Positions 44,367-54,325 of a stretch of 64,000 bases of DNA are shown piece after piece. The notes beneath the pieces were generated by a model. It worked only from the letters and a program-made list of their open reading frames with translations. It was not told the DNA's origin and did no database searches. The translations under genes were made by a program, and so were the position numbers. Within the stretch, counting starts at the first letter, position 1, and the number at the start of each line of letters is the position of its first letter. The DNA is from Streptomyces sp. NBC_01717 (GTDB lineage Bacteria > Actinomycetota > Actinomycetes > Streptomycetales > Streptomycetaceae): the NCBI RefSeq assembly GCF_036248255.1, contig NZ_CP109178.1, forward strand, positions 4,402,001 to 4,466,000, in the 5' to 3' direction.

Positions 44367-44605
44367 GTTTCCGCATCTCATACGCCCCGCCCGCCGACGA
44401 CACCCTGGCCAAGATGCGGGAGAGCGGTACGTTCCGCGACGAGATGGCGCGGACCTTGGGGCGCGACCCGTACGCGCACGGGTCGTCGGCCGTCAAGAGT
44501 GAGCACGACCGCCGCGAGGCGACGGTCCTCGGGGCCATCGTGCTCTATTACGTGTCCGGGTCCGTTCTCACGGTCACCGTGGTGCGGCTCGTCCCGCTTC
44601 CCTGA
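44363..44605 (+). CDS. RelE/ParE-like toxin
   Basis: An 80-residue basic protein with the ParE/RelE-like layout: FRISYAPPADDTLAKM, an internal helix, then three beta strands (EATVLGAIVLYYVSGSVLTVTVVRLVPL). Toxins of this family cut mRNA or poison gyrase. The start is TTG overlapping the antitoxin stop, so translation is coupled. It is short for the family, and the target is unknown. Confidence 0.65.
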   Translation: MSFRISYAPPADDTLAKMRESGTFRDEMARTLGRDPYAHGSSAVKSEHDRREATVLGAIVLYYVSGSVLTVTVVRLVPLP

Positions 44606-44648
44606 GGCCGTTCGCCCCGGGCCCGTTCGCCCGGACGGGTCCCGCTGT

Positions 44649-45434
44649 TCAGGCCAGCTTCGCGAGCTGCGCGTCGACCACCGCGGTCGGCAGCGGGTAG
44701 TCCTTGCCGGTGCCGGACGCCGCCAGGTTGAGCGATGTGAACGAGGCGATCGTGGCGCCCTGGCGCACGACCACGAGTTTGAACGGGGCCTTCTCGCCGC
44801 CCTGTTCCACTGTCACCGTCCAGGCCGCGGCCTCCTCGCCGCCCGAGATCTTCTCCTCCTCGATCTTGACGACCTTCTGCTTGTCGCCGGCCACGGTGAG
44901 GCCGAAGCCGCCGGAGCACGCGGTGGCCGCGGTGCGCAGGCCGTCGATCGTGTCCTGGGCGCCCTTGCCGTCGTACGAGGAGAGGGACGCCATCGTCGTC
45001 GTGATGTCGAAGGCCGCGATGAACGCCTCCTCCGCGTCCGCGCTGTCCTGCTTCTCCTTCTGGTCCTTCTTGGGCTCGCTGACGACCTTGCGCTGGTTGG
45101 CCGCCACGGGCTTGCCGACCCGGGCGCCCAGCAGTGCGTCGGCGAAGGTGTCACAGGCCTTGTCGTCCACGGTGACCGCGGACGCGTCGACGGCGTCGTC
45201 CTTGCCCGCCTTGCTGACCTTGTGCCCCTTGACGTCGCCCTGGACCAGCGCCGCCTTGTCCAGTTCGGCGGCGGTCAGCGCCTTGACCGCGGCGGGCTCG
45301 GCCGCAGCGCTCTCCTTGCCCTTTCCGTCCGCGCCCCCACTGCCGGAATCCGAGCCTCCGCAGGCGGTGGCGACCAGAGCGAGGGAAGCCGTGCAGGCGG
45401 CAACGGCGGCGCGACGTATGACAGTAGGTCTCAT
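44649..45434 (-). CDS. Putative lipoprotein of unknown function
   Basis: A 261-residue lipoprotein with signal peptide VIRRAAVAACTASLALVATAC and lipobox VATAC. A Gly/Ser linker precedes a soluble domain with two further cysteines (DKACDTFADAL and AATACSGGF), likely disulfide-linked, resembling the extracellular sensor-like domains of actinobacterial PknH type. It is monocistronic. The ligand is unknown. Confidence 0.8.
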   Translation of the reverse strand: MRPTVIRRAAVAACTASLALVATACGGSDSGSGGADGKGKESAAAEPAAVKALTAAELDKAALVQGDVKGHKVSKAGKDDAVDASAVTVDDKACDTFADALLGARVGKPVAANQRKVVSEPKKDQKEKQDSADAEEAFIAAFDITTTMASLSSYDGKGAQDTIDGLRTAATACSGGFGLTVAGDKQKVVKIEEEKISGGEEAAAWTVTVEQGGEKAPFKLVVVRQGATIASFTSLNLAASGTGKDYPLPTAVVDAQLAKLA

Positions 45435-45591
45435 GACCCAACTCTATGAGTCAGCAGTGGTTTGACGATCAACCAATTCGGGCACAGGAGTTGATCGTAA
45501 TTGCGTTGTGATCATCCGGTGAAGACGCCGGGCGGGTACCCGGGTCGGCGCAGAACCGTCCGGTCCACAACCGGCGCGAAGGGGCACGCAC

Positions 45592-46603
45592 ATGCAGAGC
45601 CGAGCAACCGTCTCCACCGTCCTCGACGACATCGGAATCGGGGCCGGCCGCATCGCGGCGTGCGGCCCGCTCACCGGTGGCACGTACAACGCCGTCACCC
45701 GCGTCACGCTCACCGACGGGCGGGACTGGGTGGTGAAAATACCGCCGCCGCCGACCGCCGCGGCGATGACCTACGAGCGCGACCTCCTGGTCAATGAGGT
45801 CACCTTCTACTCGGCGGCGGCAGCGATGGGGGACGTCGCGGTCCCCGGTGTCGTGCACAGCCGGCTCGATCCCGGCTCCGCGACCGGACCGTACCTGATC
45901 ATGTCGGCCTGCCCCGGGCAGCCCTGGTACGGGATCAGCCCGGCCCTGGCGGACGGCGAGGAGCGGCGGCTCAGGCACGAGCTGGGGCGGCTCGTCGGGC
46001 GGCTGCACTCCGTCACCGGGCCCGGCGGATTCGGCTACCCGGCCCAGGCGCTGGGCCCGTTGGCCCCGACCTGGCGGCAGGCGTTCACCGCCATGACGGA
46101 CGCCGTGCTTGCCGACGCGGACGCGTACGGTGCCCGGCTGCCGCGCCCGACGGACCCGATCCGCGCGCTGCTCCGCTGCGGCGCCCGTCCTCGACGACGT
46201 CACCCGGCCCGCCCTCGTCCACTTCGACCTGTGGCAGGGCAATCTGCTCGTCGACGGGGAGCCGGGGGCCCGGACGATCGGCGGGATCATCGACGGGGAG
46301 CGGATGTTCTGGGGCGACCCGGCCGCCGACTTCGTCTCGCTCGCCCTGCTCGGGGATGTGGAGAAGGACGAGGATCTCCTCGCCGGGTACGCGTCGTCGG
46401 CGGCGGACGGGGCCGTGGTGTTCGACTCGTCCCTGCGGCTGCGGCTCGCGCTCTACCGCTGCTATCTCTACCTGATCATGCTGGTGGAGACCGTCCCCCG
46501 CCGCTCCCCCGCCGAGACGCGGGAGTGGGTATGGCGCGAGGTCGGGCCGCAGCTCGAATCGGCGCTGGTGGACGTCGAGTCGGCGCTGCGGACCCGGAAG
46601 TGA
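45592..46603 (+). pseudogene. Aminoglycoside/fructosamine kinase-like gene, frameshifted
   Basis: Two adjacent frames encode one protein of about 336 residues. Frame 1 (45592 to about 46180) has a kinase N lobe (LTGGTYNAVTRVTLTDGRDWVVKIPPPP). Frame 2 (about 46180-46603) has the phosphotransferase C lobe with HFDLWQGNLL (catalytic D and N) and IIDGERMFWGDPAADF. The switch needs one base removed, near 46175-46195. It is either a genuine frameshift that disables the gene or a sequencing error. If intact it would be a phosphotransferase for a small metabolite or antibiotic. It lies just before the convergent beta-helix gene. Confidence 0.8.
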
Positions 46604-46621
46604 CCGCAGCGCCGACGCCCG

Positions 46622-48322
46622 TCAGCGCACCAGGGCGCGCTGTGCGTCGTGCAGGTTCGGCGGCCACACCGCTTCCGGTGTGCCGTACGCCTCCAGCCGC
46701 GTGTGCAGGTCGCCGGTGAAGTCCGGGACGTCGATCTGGTCGAACTCCGTCACCTCGCTGACGCCGACCGTCGCGCTGTACGGGGCGAGCCCGTCGATCC
46801 GCATCAGGCCGGCCCGCCCGTTGGTGACCCGGATGTTCCAGTGCGTGAAGCGGGCGCCGAAGAGCGGTCCCGCGCTCGCGTCGCCGCCGTGCCGGCCGTT
46901 GTTGTTCACCGTGATGTCGGTGCGGACGTTGGCGAACGGCATCCCGCGGTGCGAGTCGAACGTCCCCATCTCCATCTCGCCGCGCGACCAGACGTTGTAG
47001 CTGGACAGCCCCTCGACGTTGATGCCGTGCAGCTGCGTCCCCGCGGGCGCCGGGACGGTGCGCTGAGCGATCGTGAAGTCCTCGATCAGGTTGTCGTGCG
47101 AACCCTCACGGCAGTAGTACGGGTGGTGGGAGCCGCGGCCCTCGACCCGTGTGCCGCGCAGGGTGCAGGCGGACGCGCCGATCAGCCCGAAGCCGTTGTC
47201 GACGTGGCGGACGGTGATGTCGTCCGCCCAGCAGTCGTACGCGCACTGGAAGGCGACCCCGTTGTATCCCTTGTCGAGCAGATGCAGCGACTGCGGGGTC
47301 TCGACCGCCTCGAGGGTGAGGCCCTCGACGCCGGAGCCGGTCAGCGGGGTGGCGAGCGTGGTCAGGCGCGGGTCCCACTCGGGGCGGACATCCAGCGGGA
47401 GCGGACGCTCCAGGGTGACCTTGTGCCCGTGTACGGCGGTGATGCGGACCGGCCACTCGTAGGGAACGTACGAGGTCAGCTTGGTCTTGTCGTCCCAGTA
47501 GTACTCCTCAGGGCCGGGGCCGCCGCCCGCCATGTGCTCCAGGAGGGTGTGGTCGGCGTCGTCGGCGAGGCGGAGCAGGACGAGCCCGCCGCGCTTCAGC
47601 TGCTTCGTGGACTCGACGGTGATCGACCGGTCGCCGCGGCGGGCGGCTGCGACCGTCGTCAGGGTCTGCCACTCGTCGCGCTTGTTGCCGGTCCAGCCCT
47701 CGAAGGGCCAGGCCTTCGCCTTGATGGCGTCGGTGAGCGAGGTCCAACGGTCCTCGGGGCAGAGCCAGATGAGGCCGCCGGCCCAGGACCAGCTGGACTT
47801 GTCGCCGCCGTAGCGGCTGCCGTACACGCCGATCAGCTCGGTGAGGTTCTTGGTCGCGTACAGCTTCGTACGTCCGCTGCCCGCACCGCGCACCACCACA
47901 TTGCTGTGGCCGATCCGGATGATGTCGTCGATGCGGTACGTGCCTGCGGGAATGAGCACCGTGCCACCGCCACGCTCTCCGGCAGCGGCGATGGCACGGT
48001 TGATCGCGGGGGCGGCGTCGGCGGAGCCGTCCGGTTCGGCGCCGTAGTGCAGGACGTTGGCGACGACTTTGCGGTGCCGGGGGAGGTCGGAGCCACCCCG
48101 GTAGCCGGCCCGGCCGATGAACGGAACCTGGGCGTGGGTGAAGGGGGTGGCGGCGAACTCGCGCCAGAGGGGGGTGACGCCGCCCGAGGCGTGGCCGCCC
48201 TGCGCGCCCTGCGTGGCCGCCCGGGCGGTGCCCGCGCCGATCACGCCGGTCGCCGCGGCTGCGGCCACGGCCACCGCGCTGCCGAGCAGTCCACGTCTGC
48301 TGATGTTCCCCACAGAAGCCAT
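46622..48322 (-). CDS. Tat-exported right-handed beta-helix protein
   Basis: A 566-residue protein with a twin-arginine signal (NISRRGLLGSAVAVAAAAATG). The mature part has a pectate-lyase-3-type opening (VLHYGAEPDGSADAAPAINRAIAAAGERGGGTVLIPAGTYRID) followed by parallel beta-helix rungs. Proteins of this family are polysaccharide lyases or glycosidases; the substrate is not evident. The ATG at 48322 gives a short Tat n-region; upstream ATG codons at 48346 and 48382 are possible. A TGAACG/CGTTCA palindrome lies just before. Confidence 0.85.
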   Translation of the reverse strand: MASVGNISRRGLLGSAVAVAAAAATGVIGAGTARAATQGAQGGHASGGVTPLWREFAATPFTHAQVPFIGRAGYRGGSDLPRHRKVVANVLHYGAEPDGSADAAPAINRAIAAAGERGGGTVLIPAGTYRIDDIIRIGHSNVVVRGAGSGRTKLYATKNLTELIGVYGSRYGGDKSSWSWAGGLIWLCPEDRWTSLTDAIKAKAWPFEGWTGNKRDEWQTLTTVAAARRGDRSITVESTKQLKRGGLVLLRLADDADHTLLEHMAGGGPGPEEYYWDDKTKLTSYVPYEWPVRITAVHGHKVTLERPLPLDVRPEWDPRLTTLATPLTGSGVEGLTLEAVETPQSLHLLDKGYNGVAFQCAYDCWADDITVRHVDNGFGLIGASACTLRGTRVEGRGSHHPYYCREGSHDNLIEDFTIAQRTVPAPAGTQLHGINVEGLSSYNVWSRGEMEMGTFDSHRGMPFANVRTDITVNNNGRHGGDASAGPLFGARFTHWNIRVTNGRAGLMRIDGLAPYSATVGVSEVTEFDQIDVPDFTGDLHTRLEAYGTPEAVWPPNLHDAQRALVR

Positions 48323-48347
48323 CGAACCGACCCGCCTTTCATACATG

Positions 48348-48360
48348 TGAACGACGTTCA
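48348..48360. promoter_or_regulatory. Small palindrome TGAACGACGTTCA
   Basis: Arms TGAACG and CGTTCA flank one base. It lies about 26-38 bases upstream of the beta-helix gene start and looks like a LacI-type operator half-pair common before carbohydrate genes. The regulator is not adjacent. Confidence 0.4.
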
Positions 48361-48443
48361 TGTTTGCGTCGGCGGTGAGCATGCCACGGCGCGACGGCGC
48401 AGCGAAAGAGTCGTGCGCCGCCGAATTGGGTGGACCGAGAAGG

Positions 48444-48953
48444 TCAGTTGGCGGGGCGCTGGGTCAGATGCGTGAACGCGTCCAGATTCCGCGTGGACTC
48501 GCCGCGCGACACCCGCCACGCGTACTCCTTGCGGATCGCGCTCGCGAAGCCCAGCTCCAGCAGTGTGTTGAAGGAGCCGTCGGCCGCTTCGAGGACGACG
48601 CCGAGCAGCCGGTCCAGCTCCTCGGGGGTGACCACGGAGAGCGGCAGCCGGCCGACGAGATAGATGTCGCCGAGCCGGTCGATCGCGTAACTCACGCCGA
48701 AGAGCCGCAGGTTGCGCTCCAGCAGCCAGCGGTGGACCGCCGCGTCGTTCTCGTCCGGGTGGCGGATGACGAACGCGTTGAGGGAGAGCGAGTGCGCGCC
48801 GACGATGAGGGAGCAGGTGGTGGACAGCTTGCGGGTGCCGGGCAGCTTCACGACGTAGCTGCCGGACTCGGGGCTCTCCCACTCGAGCTCGGCGTCCTTC
48901 AACGTCGCCTCGATGACCTGCGCGGTTGCCGCTGCGGCGGATACGTCAGCCAT
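48444..48953 (-). CDS. YbjN domain-containing protein
   Basis: A 169-residue soluble protein of the YbjN fold (a type III secretion chaperone-like alpha/beta). Segments such as VHRWLLERNLRLFGVSYAIDRLGDIYLVGRLPL are family-typical. Its neighbour mshA is on the same strand 103 bases upstream, and this pair order is conserved in actinobacteria. No catalytic residues are known. The function is unclear. Confidence 0.85.
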   Translation of the reverse strand: MADVSAAAATAQVIEATLKDAELEWESPESGSYVVKLPGTRKLSTTCSLIVGAHSLSLNAFVIRHPDENDAAVHRWLLERNLRLFGVSYAIDRLGDIYLVGRLPLSVVTPEELDRLLGVVLEAADGSFNTLLELGFASAIRKEYAWRVSRGESTRNLDAFTHLTQRPAN

Positions 48954-49055
48954 GGGGTGAGCGTACGTCAGCCGGGATGCACGCATGGGCGCGGGCGCGG
49001 GTCGCGTGGGTCTGCCGTGGCGCTCGCGCACCTCGGCCATGGGCTCGCGCCTGCT

Positions 49056-50408
49056 TCAGCCTTGGTGCACGCGTACGCGACGGCGGTGCTCGTGAAGGGC
49101 GGCCGTGTAGACGTCGGCGGTCGCGGACGCCGCCGTGTCCCAGCCGAAGCCCTGCGCATGCGCGGCGGCCGCCGCACCCATCCTGGCGACGAGTTCCGGC
49201 GACTCGGCGAATCGGGCCAGCTGCTGCGCGTACGCCTGCGGGTCGTGCCCGGGGATCAGGAAGCCGCTCGCCCCGTCCCGTACCGCCACCGGCAGTCCGC
49301 CGACGGCAGCCGCGACCACCGGGGTGCCGGCCGCCTGCGCCTCGATGGCGACCAGGCCGAACGATTCGCTGTACGAGGGCATGACCAGCACGGACGCCGC
49401 CCGGAACCAGTCGGCGAGCTGGTCCTGCCCGACCGGCGGGTGAAACCGTACGACATCCGCGATCCCGAGCCGCGCCGCCAGCTTCTGCAGGCCCTCCGGC
49501 TTGGCGAGCCCGCTGCCGCTGGGGCCGCCGACCACCGGTACGACCATCCGGGTCCGCAGCGACGGATCGCGGTCCAGCAGCACGGCCACCGCGCGCAGCA
49601 GCACATCGGGGGCCTTCAGCGGCTGGATACGGCCGGCGAAGAGCGGGACGAAGGCGTCCTGGGGCAGTCCGAGGCGGGCCCGGGCGGCGGCCCGGCCGTC
49701 GGCGGGGCGGAAGCGTTCCAGGTTGACCCCGGGGTGGACGACGGCGACGGCCGCCGGATCGGCCTCGTAGAAGCGGACGAGCTCGTCCGCCTCCTCCGCG
49801 GTGTTCGCGATCAGCCGGTCGGCGGCGCTGACGATCTGGGTCTCGCCGATGACCCGGGCGGCCGGCTCGGGGGTGTCACCCTCGGCGAGCGCCGCGTTCT
49901 TCACCTTCGCCATGGTGTGCATGGCGTGCACGAGGGGGACGCCCCATCGCTGCGCGGCGAGCCAGCCGACATGGCCGGAGAGCCAGTAGTGGGAGTGGAC
50001 CAGGTCGTAGTAGCCCGGGCGCTGGCCGGCCCAGGCCTGCATCACCCCGTGGGTGAAGGCGCAGAGCTGGGCGGGCAGGTCCTCCTTGGCCAGACCTTCG
50101 TACGGCCCCGCGTCGACGTGCCGCACCAGGACGCCGGGCGCCAGTTCGACCGCCGGAGGCAGGGCGCCGGTGGTGGCCCGGGTGAATATCTCCACCTCGA
50201 TGTTGATCGCGGCGAGCCGTTTGGCCAGCTCCACGATGTAGACGTTCATGCCGCCCGCGTCGCCCGTACCCGGCTGGTGAAGCGGGGAGGTGTGCACGGA
50301 GAGCATCGCGATGCGCCGCGGTTTGCGGTGACTGCCGGGGAAGGCACCGGGAAACCTCAGGCGTGGCGCCATGCGGTTGCTGCCGAGCCGAGAGACGTAC
50401 TGGCTCAC
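49056..50408 (-). CDS. mshA: D-inositol-3-phosphate glycosyltransferase MshA
   Basis: A 450-residue GT4 glycosyltransferase that starts mycothiol synthesis by transferring GlcNAc from UDP-GlcNAc to 1-L-myo-inositol-1-phosphate. It has the N-terminal [20 protein letters not shown] acceptor-site motif, the [10 protein letters not shown] and HAMHTMAK motifs, and the C-terminal [19 protein letters not shown] donor motif. The GTG at 50408 is set by AGGAGG about ten bases upstream. It is divergent from the methyltransferase gene. Confidence 0.94.
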   Translation of the reverse strand: MSQYVSRLGSNRMAPRLRFPGAFPGSHRKPRRIAMLSVHTSPLHQPGTGDAGGMNVYIVELAKRLAAINIEVEIFTRATTGALPPAVELAPGVLVRHVDAGPYEGLAKEDLPAQLCAFTHGVMQAWAGQRPGYYDLVHSHYWLSGHVGWLAAQRWGVPLVHAMHTMAKVKNAALAEGDTPEPAARVIGETQIVSAADRLIANTAEEADELVRFYEADPAAVAVVHPGVNLERFRPADGRAAARARLGLPQDAFVPLFAGRIQPLKAPDVLLRAVAVLLDRDPSLRTRMVVPVVGGPSGSGLAKPEGLQKLAARLGIADVVRFHPPVGQDQLADWFRAASVLVMPSYSESFGLVAIEAQAAGTPVVAAAVGGLPVAVRDGASGFLIPGHDPQAYAQQLARFAESPELVARMGAAAAAHAQGFGWDTAASATADVYTAALHEHRRRVRVHQG

Positions 50409-50589
50409 GTCGTCCGGTCCTCCTCGCTCGGGGCATGACACTGAAGGGGCATGCGCCCCCTCGGACCCTGAAACAGCGGAACGCCTCCTTTCATTTCCGC
50501 TTCCGTTTCCGTTTTGCCAAATCATTACGATCAGCTACGGCGCGTCACCGCGGCCCGCCCGGGTCCGCGGGATCGTTAGGCTCGCTGTC

Positions 50590-51366
50590 ATGCGCCCCAT
50601 CGGCACCGCGACCCGCGGGACCACCAACCCGAACCGGCTCCGCCGCATGGACCGCTGGATCGCCGCCACGCACGGCCCCGCCCTGCGCCGCTCCGACGCC
50701 CCCGTCGCGGTCGACCTCGGATACGGCGCCGCCCCCTGGACCGCCGTCGAGCTGCTGCAACGCCTGCGCACCGCCGAGCCGCGCACCGCGGTCGTCGGCA
50801 TCGAGATCGACCCGGACCGGGTCGCGGCAGCGAAGCCGTACGAGCGCGAGGGCCTCACCTTCGTCCACGGCGGCTTCGAGATCCCGCTGCCCGGCCGCCC
50901 CGCCCTCATCCGGGCGGCGAACGTGCTGCGCCAGTACGACGAGGGTGAGGTCGCCGCGGTCTGGCGGCGGCTTTGCGCCCGGCTCGCCCCCGACGGGCTT
51001 CTGGTGGAGGGCACCTGCGACGAGATCGGACGGCGCCATGTGTGGGTGGCGCTCGGCCCGGAAGGCCCGCGCACGGTCACGTTCGCAACCCGCCTCGGCT
51101 CCCTCGACCGCCCCTCCGACCTCGCGGAACGCCTCCCCAAGGCGCTGATCCACCGCAATGTGCCGGGCGAACCGGTCCACGCGTTCCTGCGCGACTTCGA
51201 CCGGGCGTGGGCCGCAGCGGCTCCGTACGCCTCACTGGGCGCGCGGCAGCGCTGGATCACCGCGGTGCGCACGCTGTCGGGGGACTGGCCGCTGACGGAC
51301 GGGGTACGACGGTGGCGGCAGGGCGAAGTCACGGTGGAATGGTCGGCGTTGCGGCCCGAGCGGTAG
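50590..51366 (+). CDS. Class I SAM-dependent methyltransferase-like protein
   Basis: A 258-residue protein. The nucleotide-binding core is VAVDLGYGAAPWTAVELL (motif I, G-Y-G-A in place of GxGxG) and VVGIEIDPDRVAAA (acidic motif II). The C-terminal half is helical (HAFLRDFDRAWAAAAPYASLGARQRW). No substrate is evident. The ATG at 50590 is preceded at seven bases by TAGGCT, a -10-like hexamer, so the gene may be leaderless. It diverges from mshA. Confidence 0.8.
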   Translation: MRPIGTATRGTTNPNRLRRMDRWIAATHGPALRRSDAPVAVDLGYGAAPWTAVELLQRLRTAEPRTAVVGIEIDPDRVAAAKPYEREGLTFVHGGFEIPLPGRPALIRAANVLRQYDEGEVAAVWRRLCARLAPDGLLVEGTCDEIGRRHVWVALGPEGPRTVTFATRLGSLDRPSDLAERLPKALIHRNVPGEPVHAFLRDFDRAWAAAAPYASLGARQRWITAVRTLSGDWPLTDGVRRWRQGEVTVEWSALRPER

Positions 51367-51582
51367 CCGGACAAGCGCGCAGCGGTGGCCCGACGGGCGC
51401 CGAGCGACGGCCCAACAGGCGCTGAACAGGTGCGGTCCGGGGCGCAACCGGGAACACGGACGCGACGCCGTTCGTCCGGGATGAAGGGGAATGCCTCTGT
51501 TGCTTTTCGGTACGGCATGGCACGATCGCGACGCCACGAAAAGTTACTGACGGTAAATCAGATCCGCTCGGAGGGGGAGCTT

Positions 51583-52662
51583 GTGAACCGACGTCACTGT
51601 GCCGCTGCCGCGATCACTCTGGTCTGCGCTCTGGCCGTACTGACCGTGCCGACCCAGGCCTTCGCCACACCCGCACCACCCTCTCCCTCCCACTCCTCCT
51701 CCCCCACCGCACCGGCAGGTCCACAGGGGAAGAGCCTCGAAGAGGTACGCGAGGAGATCGACGCCCTCTACCGCAAGGCCGGGGCGGCCACCGACGCGTA
51801 CAACCTCGCCGAGGAGCAGGCGAAGAAGCAGTCCGGCGAGATCGTCAAGCTGGCGCAGGCGATCGTCGCGGGACAGGCGAAGATCGCCGACCTCAAGAGC
51901 CGGGCGGGTGCCCAGGCCCGCGAGCAGTACCGCACCGGCGGGCTGCCGCCGGGCGCGCAGATGATGCTCAGCGACGACCCGCGGCTGTTCATGGACGGTG
52001 TGAACAAGGTCTGGCAGGGCCAGCAGGCCGCCAAGGGGGTCCTCGGCGAACTCACCAGGACCCAGCAGGACTTGGAGGCGTACACCAAGGACGCGAGCAG
52101 CAACTGGAAGAAGCTCGAGGCCAATCGCCTCAAACAGGCCAAGGCCAAGAAGCGGATCAACGGGCAGATCGCGGCGGCGAAGAAGCTGGAATCACAGCTG
52201 GAGAAGGAGGAGCGGGCACGCCTTCTCGAACTGGAGCAGGAGGCGGAGTACAAGGCGCAGACCGCCTGGCTCGGCTCCGGCGCGCTCAAGGAGATCAACC
52301 GCGAGGCGAGCGCCCGCGGAAAGAAGGCGGTGGCCTTCGCGACGGCCCAGATCGGCAAGCCGTACGTCTGGGGGGCCGAGGGCCCCGGATCGTACGACTG
52401 CTCGGGCCTGACGTCCCAGGCGTGGGCGGCGGCGGGACGGCCGATCCCGCGCACCTCGCAGGAGCAGTGGCGGCAGCTGCCGCACATCGCCGTCAAGGAC
52501 ATGCGCCCCGGCGACCTGATCATCTACCACGGTGACGCCAGCCATGTGGGGATGTACATCGGCGACGGTGCCATCGTGCACGCACCGCGCCCGGGGCGGA
52601 ACGTGACACTCGCGGGGGCGGGCTCGATGGAGATCCTCGGGGTGGTTCGCCCGGACCGGTGA
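51583..52662 (+). CDS. Secreted NlpC/P60 (C40) peptidoglycan endopeptidase
   Basis: A 359-residue exported hydrolase. After a signal peptide (AAAITLVCALAVLTVPTQAFA) come a Ser/Pro linker, a coiled-coil region (about 48-230) and the C40 domain (about 243-359) with catalytic C273 (SYDCSGL), H321 (ASHVGMYIG) and H333 (VHAPRPG). It cleaves the D-iGlu-mDAP type bond in the peptide stem, and the coiled coil probably holds it inactive. The GTG at 51583 follows GGAGGGGGAG. The gene is monocistronic. Confidence 0.93.
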   Translation: MNRRHCAAAAITLVCALAVLTVPTQAFATPAPPSPSHSSSPTAPAGPQGKSLEEVREEIDALYRKAGAATDAYNLAEEQAKKQSGEIVKLAQAIVAGQAKIADLKSRAGAQAREQYRTGGLPPGAQMMLSDDPRLFMDGVNKVWQGQQAAKGVLGELTRTQQDLEAYTKDASSNWKKLEANRLKQAKAKKRINGQIAAAKKLESQLEKEERARLLELEQEAEYKAQTAWLGSGALKEINREASARGKKAVAFATAQIGKPYVWGAEGPGSYDCSGLTSQAWAAAGRPIPRTSQEQWRQLPHIAVKDMRPGDLIIYHGDASHVGMYIGDGAIVHAPRPGRNVTLAGAGSMEILGVVRPDR

Positions 52663-52975
52663 CCGGGCCACGCCGTACGGACCCGGGCCGCCGCGCGCGA
52701 GTGACCCGGACCACGCGCTCGCCCCGCCGCGCCGTGAGGCACGCCACCCGCACCCATACCGCAGGGGTGATGTTCGTCATGACCCTCGGACCGCCCAGGG
52801 GTGCGGATTTCTCGCCGGATCCGTGACGGGACGCGGCTTATGGCTCCGCATATGCCAGCGGTCGGATGACATTCGCCATTCCGTTCGCATGTCCAGTACC
52901 GCTATGGTCCCGGTCTGGTGGGTCGTCGATCGTCGTTCCGCCGCGCCCTCGGGGGGAGGGAAGGAAACCGAACCT
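52663..52975. other. Intergenic region before the PP2C gene
   Basis: No gene is seen in 313 bases. The sequence is G+C rich near the NlpC/P60 stop and A+T richer at 52840-52930, where the promoter of the phosphatase should lie. No clear terminator or operator is seen. Confidence 0.5.
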
Positions 52976-54325
52976 ATGCCCGTACCCGTACCGCAGCAGC
53001 GTGTCGCTCCCACCTCGGAGGCCACCCACGTCGCCCACCTCACCCTCCTGGTGATCGAGGACGACCCGGCGGGCACCTTCACCGTCCCGGAGCTCCCTGC
53101 CGCGGCCGGCACCCGGGTCCGCATCCGGACCGCCCGCAATCTGACCGAGGCGGGACGGCTCCTCACGGACGACGTCGACTGCATCCTGCTGGACCTGGCC
53201 CTGCCGCCCAGCAGCGAGGCTCGCGTCGACGAGGGTGCCGAGGGGCCCGCGGAGCTCGCCACCCTCAAGCACGTCCTGCGGGTCGCACCGCGCCACGCCG
53301 TCCTCGCGCTCACCGCGGAGGACGACACCGAGCTGGCCGCCGAGGCGGTTCGCGTCGGCGCCCAGGACTACCTCTTCCGCGGCGAGCTCGACGGGCGGCT
53401 GCTGACGCGCGCCATCCGCTACGCCGTCGAACGCAAACGCGCCGACGTCGCGCAGCACCAGCTCACCGAGTCGAAACTGCGCGCCCAGGAGAACGCCCGG
53501 CTGGAACGCGGCCTGCTGCCCACCCCGCTGCTGCAGGGCTCCGATCTGCGGTTCGCCGCCCGCTACCGCCCCGGCCGCAGCCGTGCGCTGCTCGGCGGGG
53601 ACTTCTACGACACGGTCCGTACTCCCGACGGCACCGTCCACGCGATGATCGGTGACGTCTGCGGCCACGGCCCGGACGAGGCGGCGCTCGGTGTCGAACT
53701 GCGCATAGCGTGGCGGGCGTTGACGCTGGCAGGGCTCTGCGGGGACGAACTGCTCTCCACGCTCCAGCAGGTTCTGGAGCACGAACGGGAGAGCGAGGAG
53801 ATCTTCGCGACGCTCTGCACCGTCGACATCACCCCCGACGGCCGACGCGCCGGGCTCTGCCTGGCGGGCCACCCCGCCCCGCTGATCACTCGCCACGGAC
53901 GGGCCGCTCAGCTGCTCCCGTACGAGGACGGCGGCCCGGCGCTGGGCCTGCTGCCGCACGCCCGCTGGCCGCGCCGCCAGGTCGAACTGGGCGGGTCGTG
54001 GAGCCTGATGATGTACACGGACGGGCTGATCGAGGGTCGCGTCGGGCCGACCGGAACGCAGCGGCTCGGCCAGGAGGGCATGGTCGCGATGATCAACCGC
54101 CAGCTGACGGAGGGGCTCAGCGGCGAGGCGTTGCTGGAGGCGGCCGTCGCCGAGGTGCGCGAGCTGAACGGCGGCGAACTCACCGACGACGTCGCGGTCC
54201 TGCTGCTCGACCGCGACCGGAGCACCGACCGGAGCCGCAATGGTGATCGGGGCCGGAGCGCGTCCCTTCCGCGCCCCCGCCCCGGATCGGCGTCACCCGT
54301 GAGCGCTCAGCGCCCGCCGTTGTAG
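52976..54325 (+). CDS. Response-regulator-linked PP2C (SpoIIE) phosphatase
   Basis: A 449-residue protein. An N-terminal receiver domain (about 20-150) has the acidic pair EDD, the phosphoacceptor in CILLDLALP and a conserved T in LALTAEDD. A short coiled coil (about 155-180, RADVAQHQLTESKLRAQENARLERGLLP) leads to a SpoIIE-type PP2C domain with metal-binding GGDFYD, GDVCGHG and DGLIE. Such proteins dephosphorylate anti-anti-sigma factors in stress control. The ATG at 52976 has GGAAGG-type upstream purines. Its last 19 bases overlap the convergent DUF2516 gene. Confidence 0.9.
   Translation: MPVPVPQQRVAPTSEATHVAHLTLLVIEDDPAGTFTVPELPAAAGTRVRIRTARNLTEAGRLLTDDVDCILLDLALPPSSEARVDEGAEGPAELATLKHVLRVAPRHAVLALTAEDDTELAAEAVRVGAQDYLFRGELDGRLLTRAIRYAVERKRADVAQHQLTESKLRAQENARLERGLLPTPLLQGSDLRFAARYRPGRSRALLGGDFYDTVRTPDGTVHAMIGDVCGHGPDEAALGVELRIAWRALTLAGLCGDELLSTLQQVLEHERESEEIFATLCTVDITPDGRRAGLCLAGHPAPLITRHGRAAQLLPYEDGGPALGLLPHARWPRRQVELGGSWSLMMYTDGLIEGRVGPTGTQRLGQEGMVAMINRQLTEGLSGEALLEAAVAEVRELNGGELTDDVAVLLLDRDRSTDRSRNGDRGRSASLPRPRPGSASPVSAQRPPL

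Noticed and set aside
51367..51582. c-di-AMP (ydaO) riboswitch before the NlpC/P60 gene
   Set aside because: Such switches precede some Streptomyces wall hydrolases, but I could not find the conserved core here.
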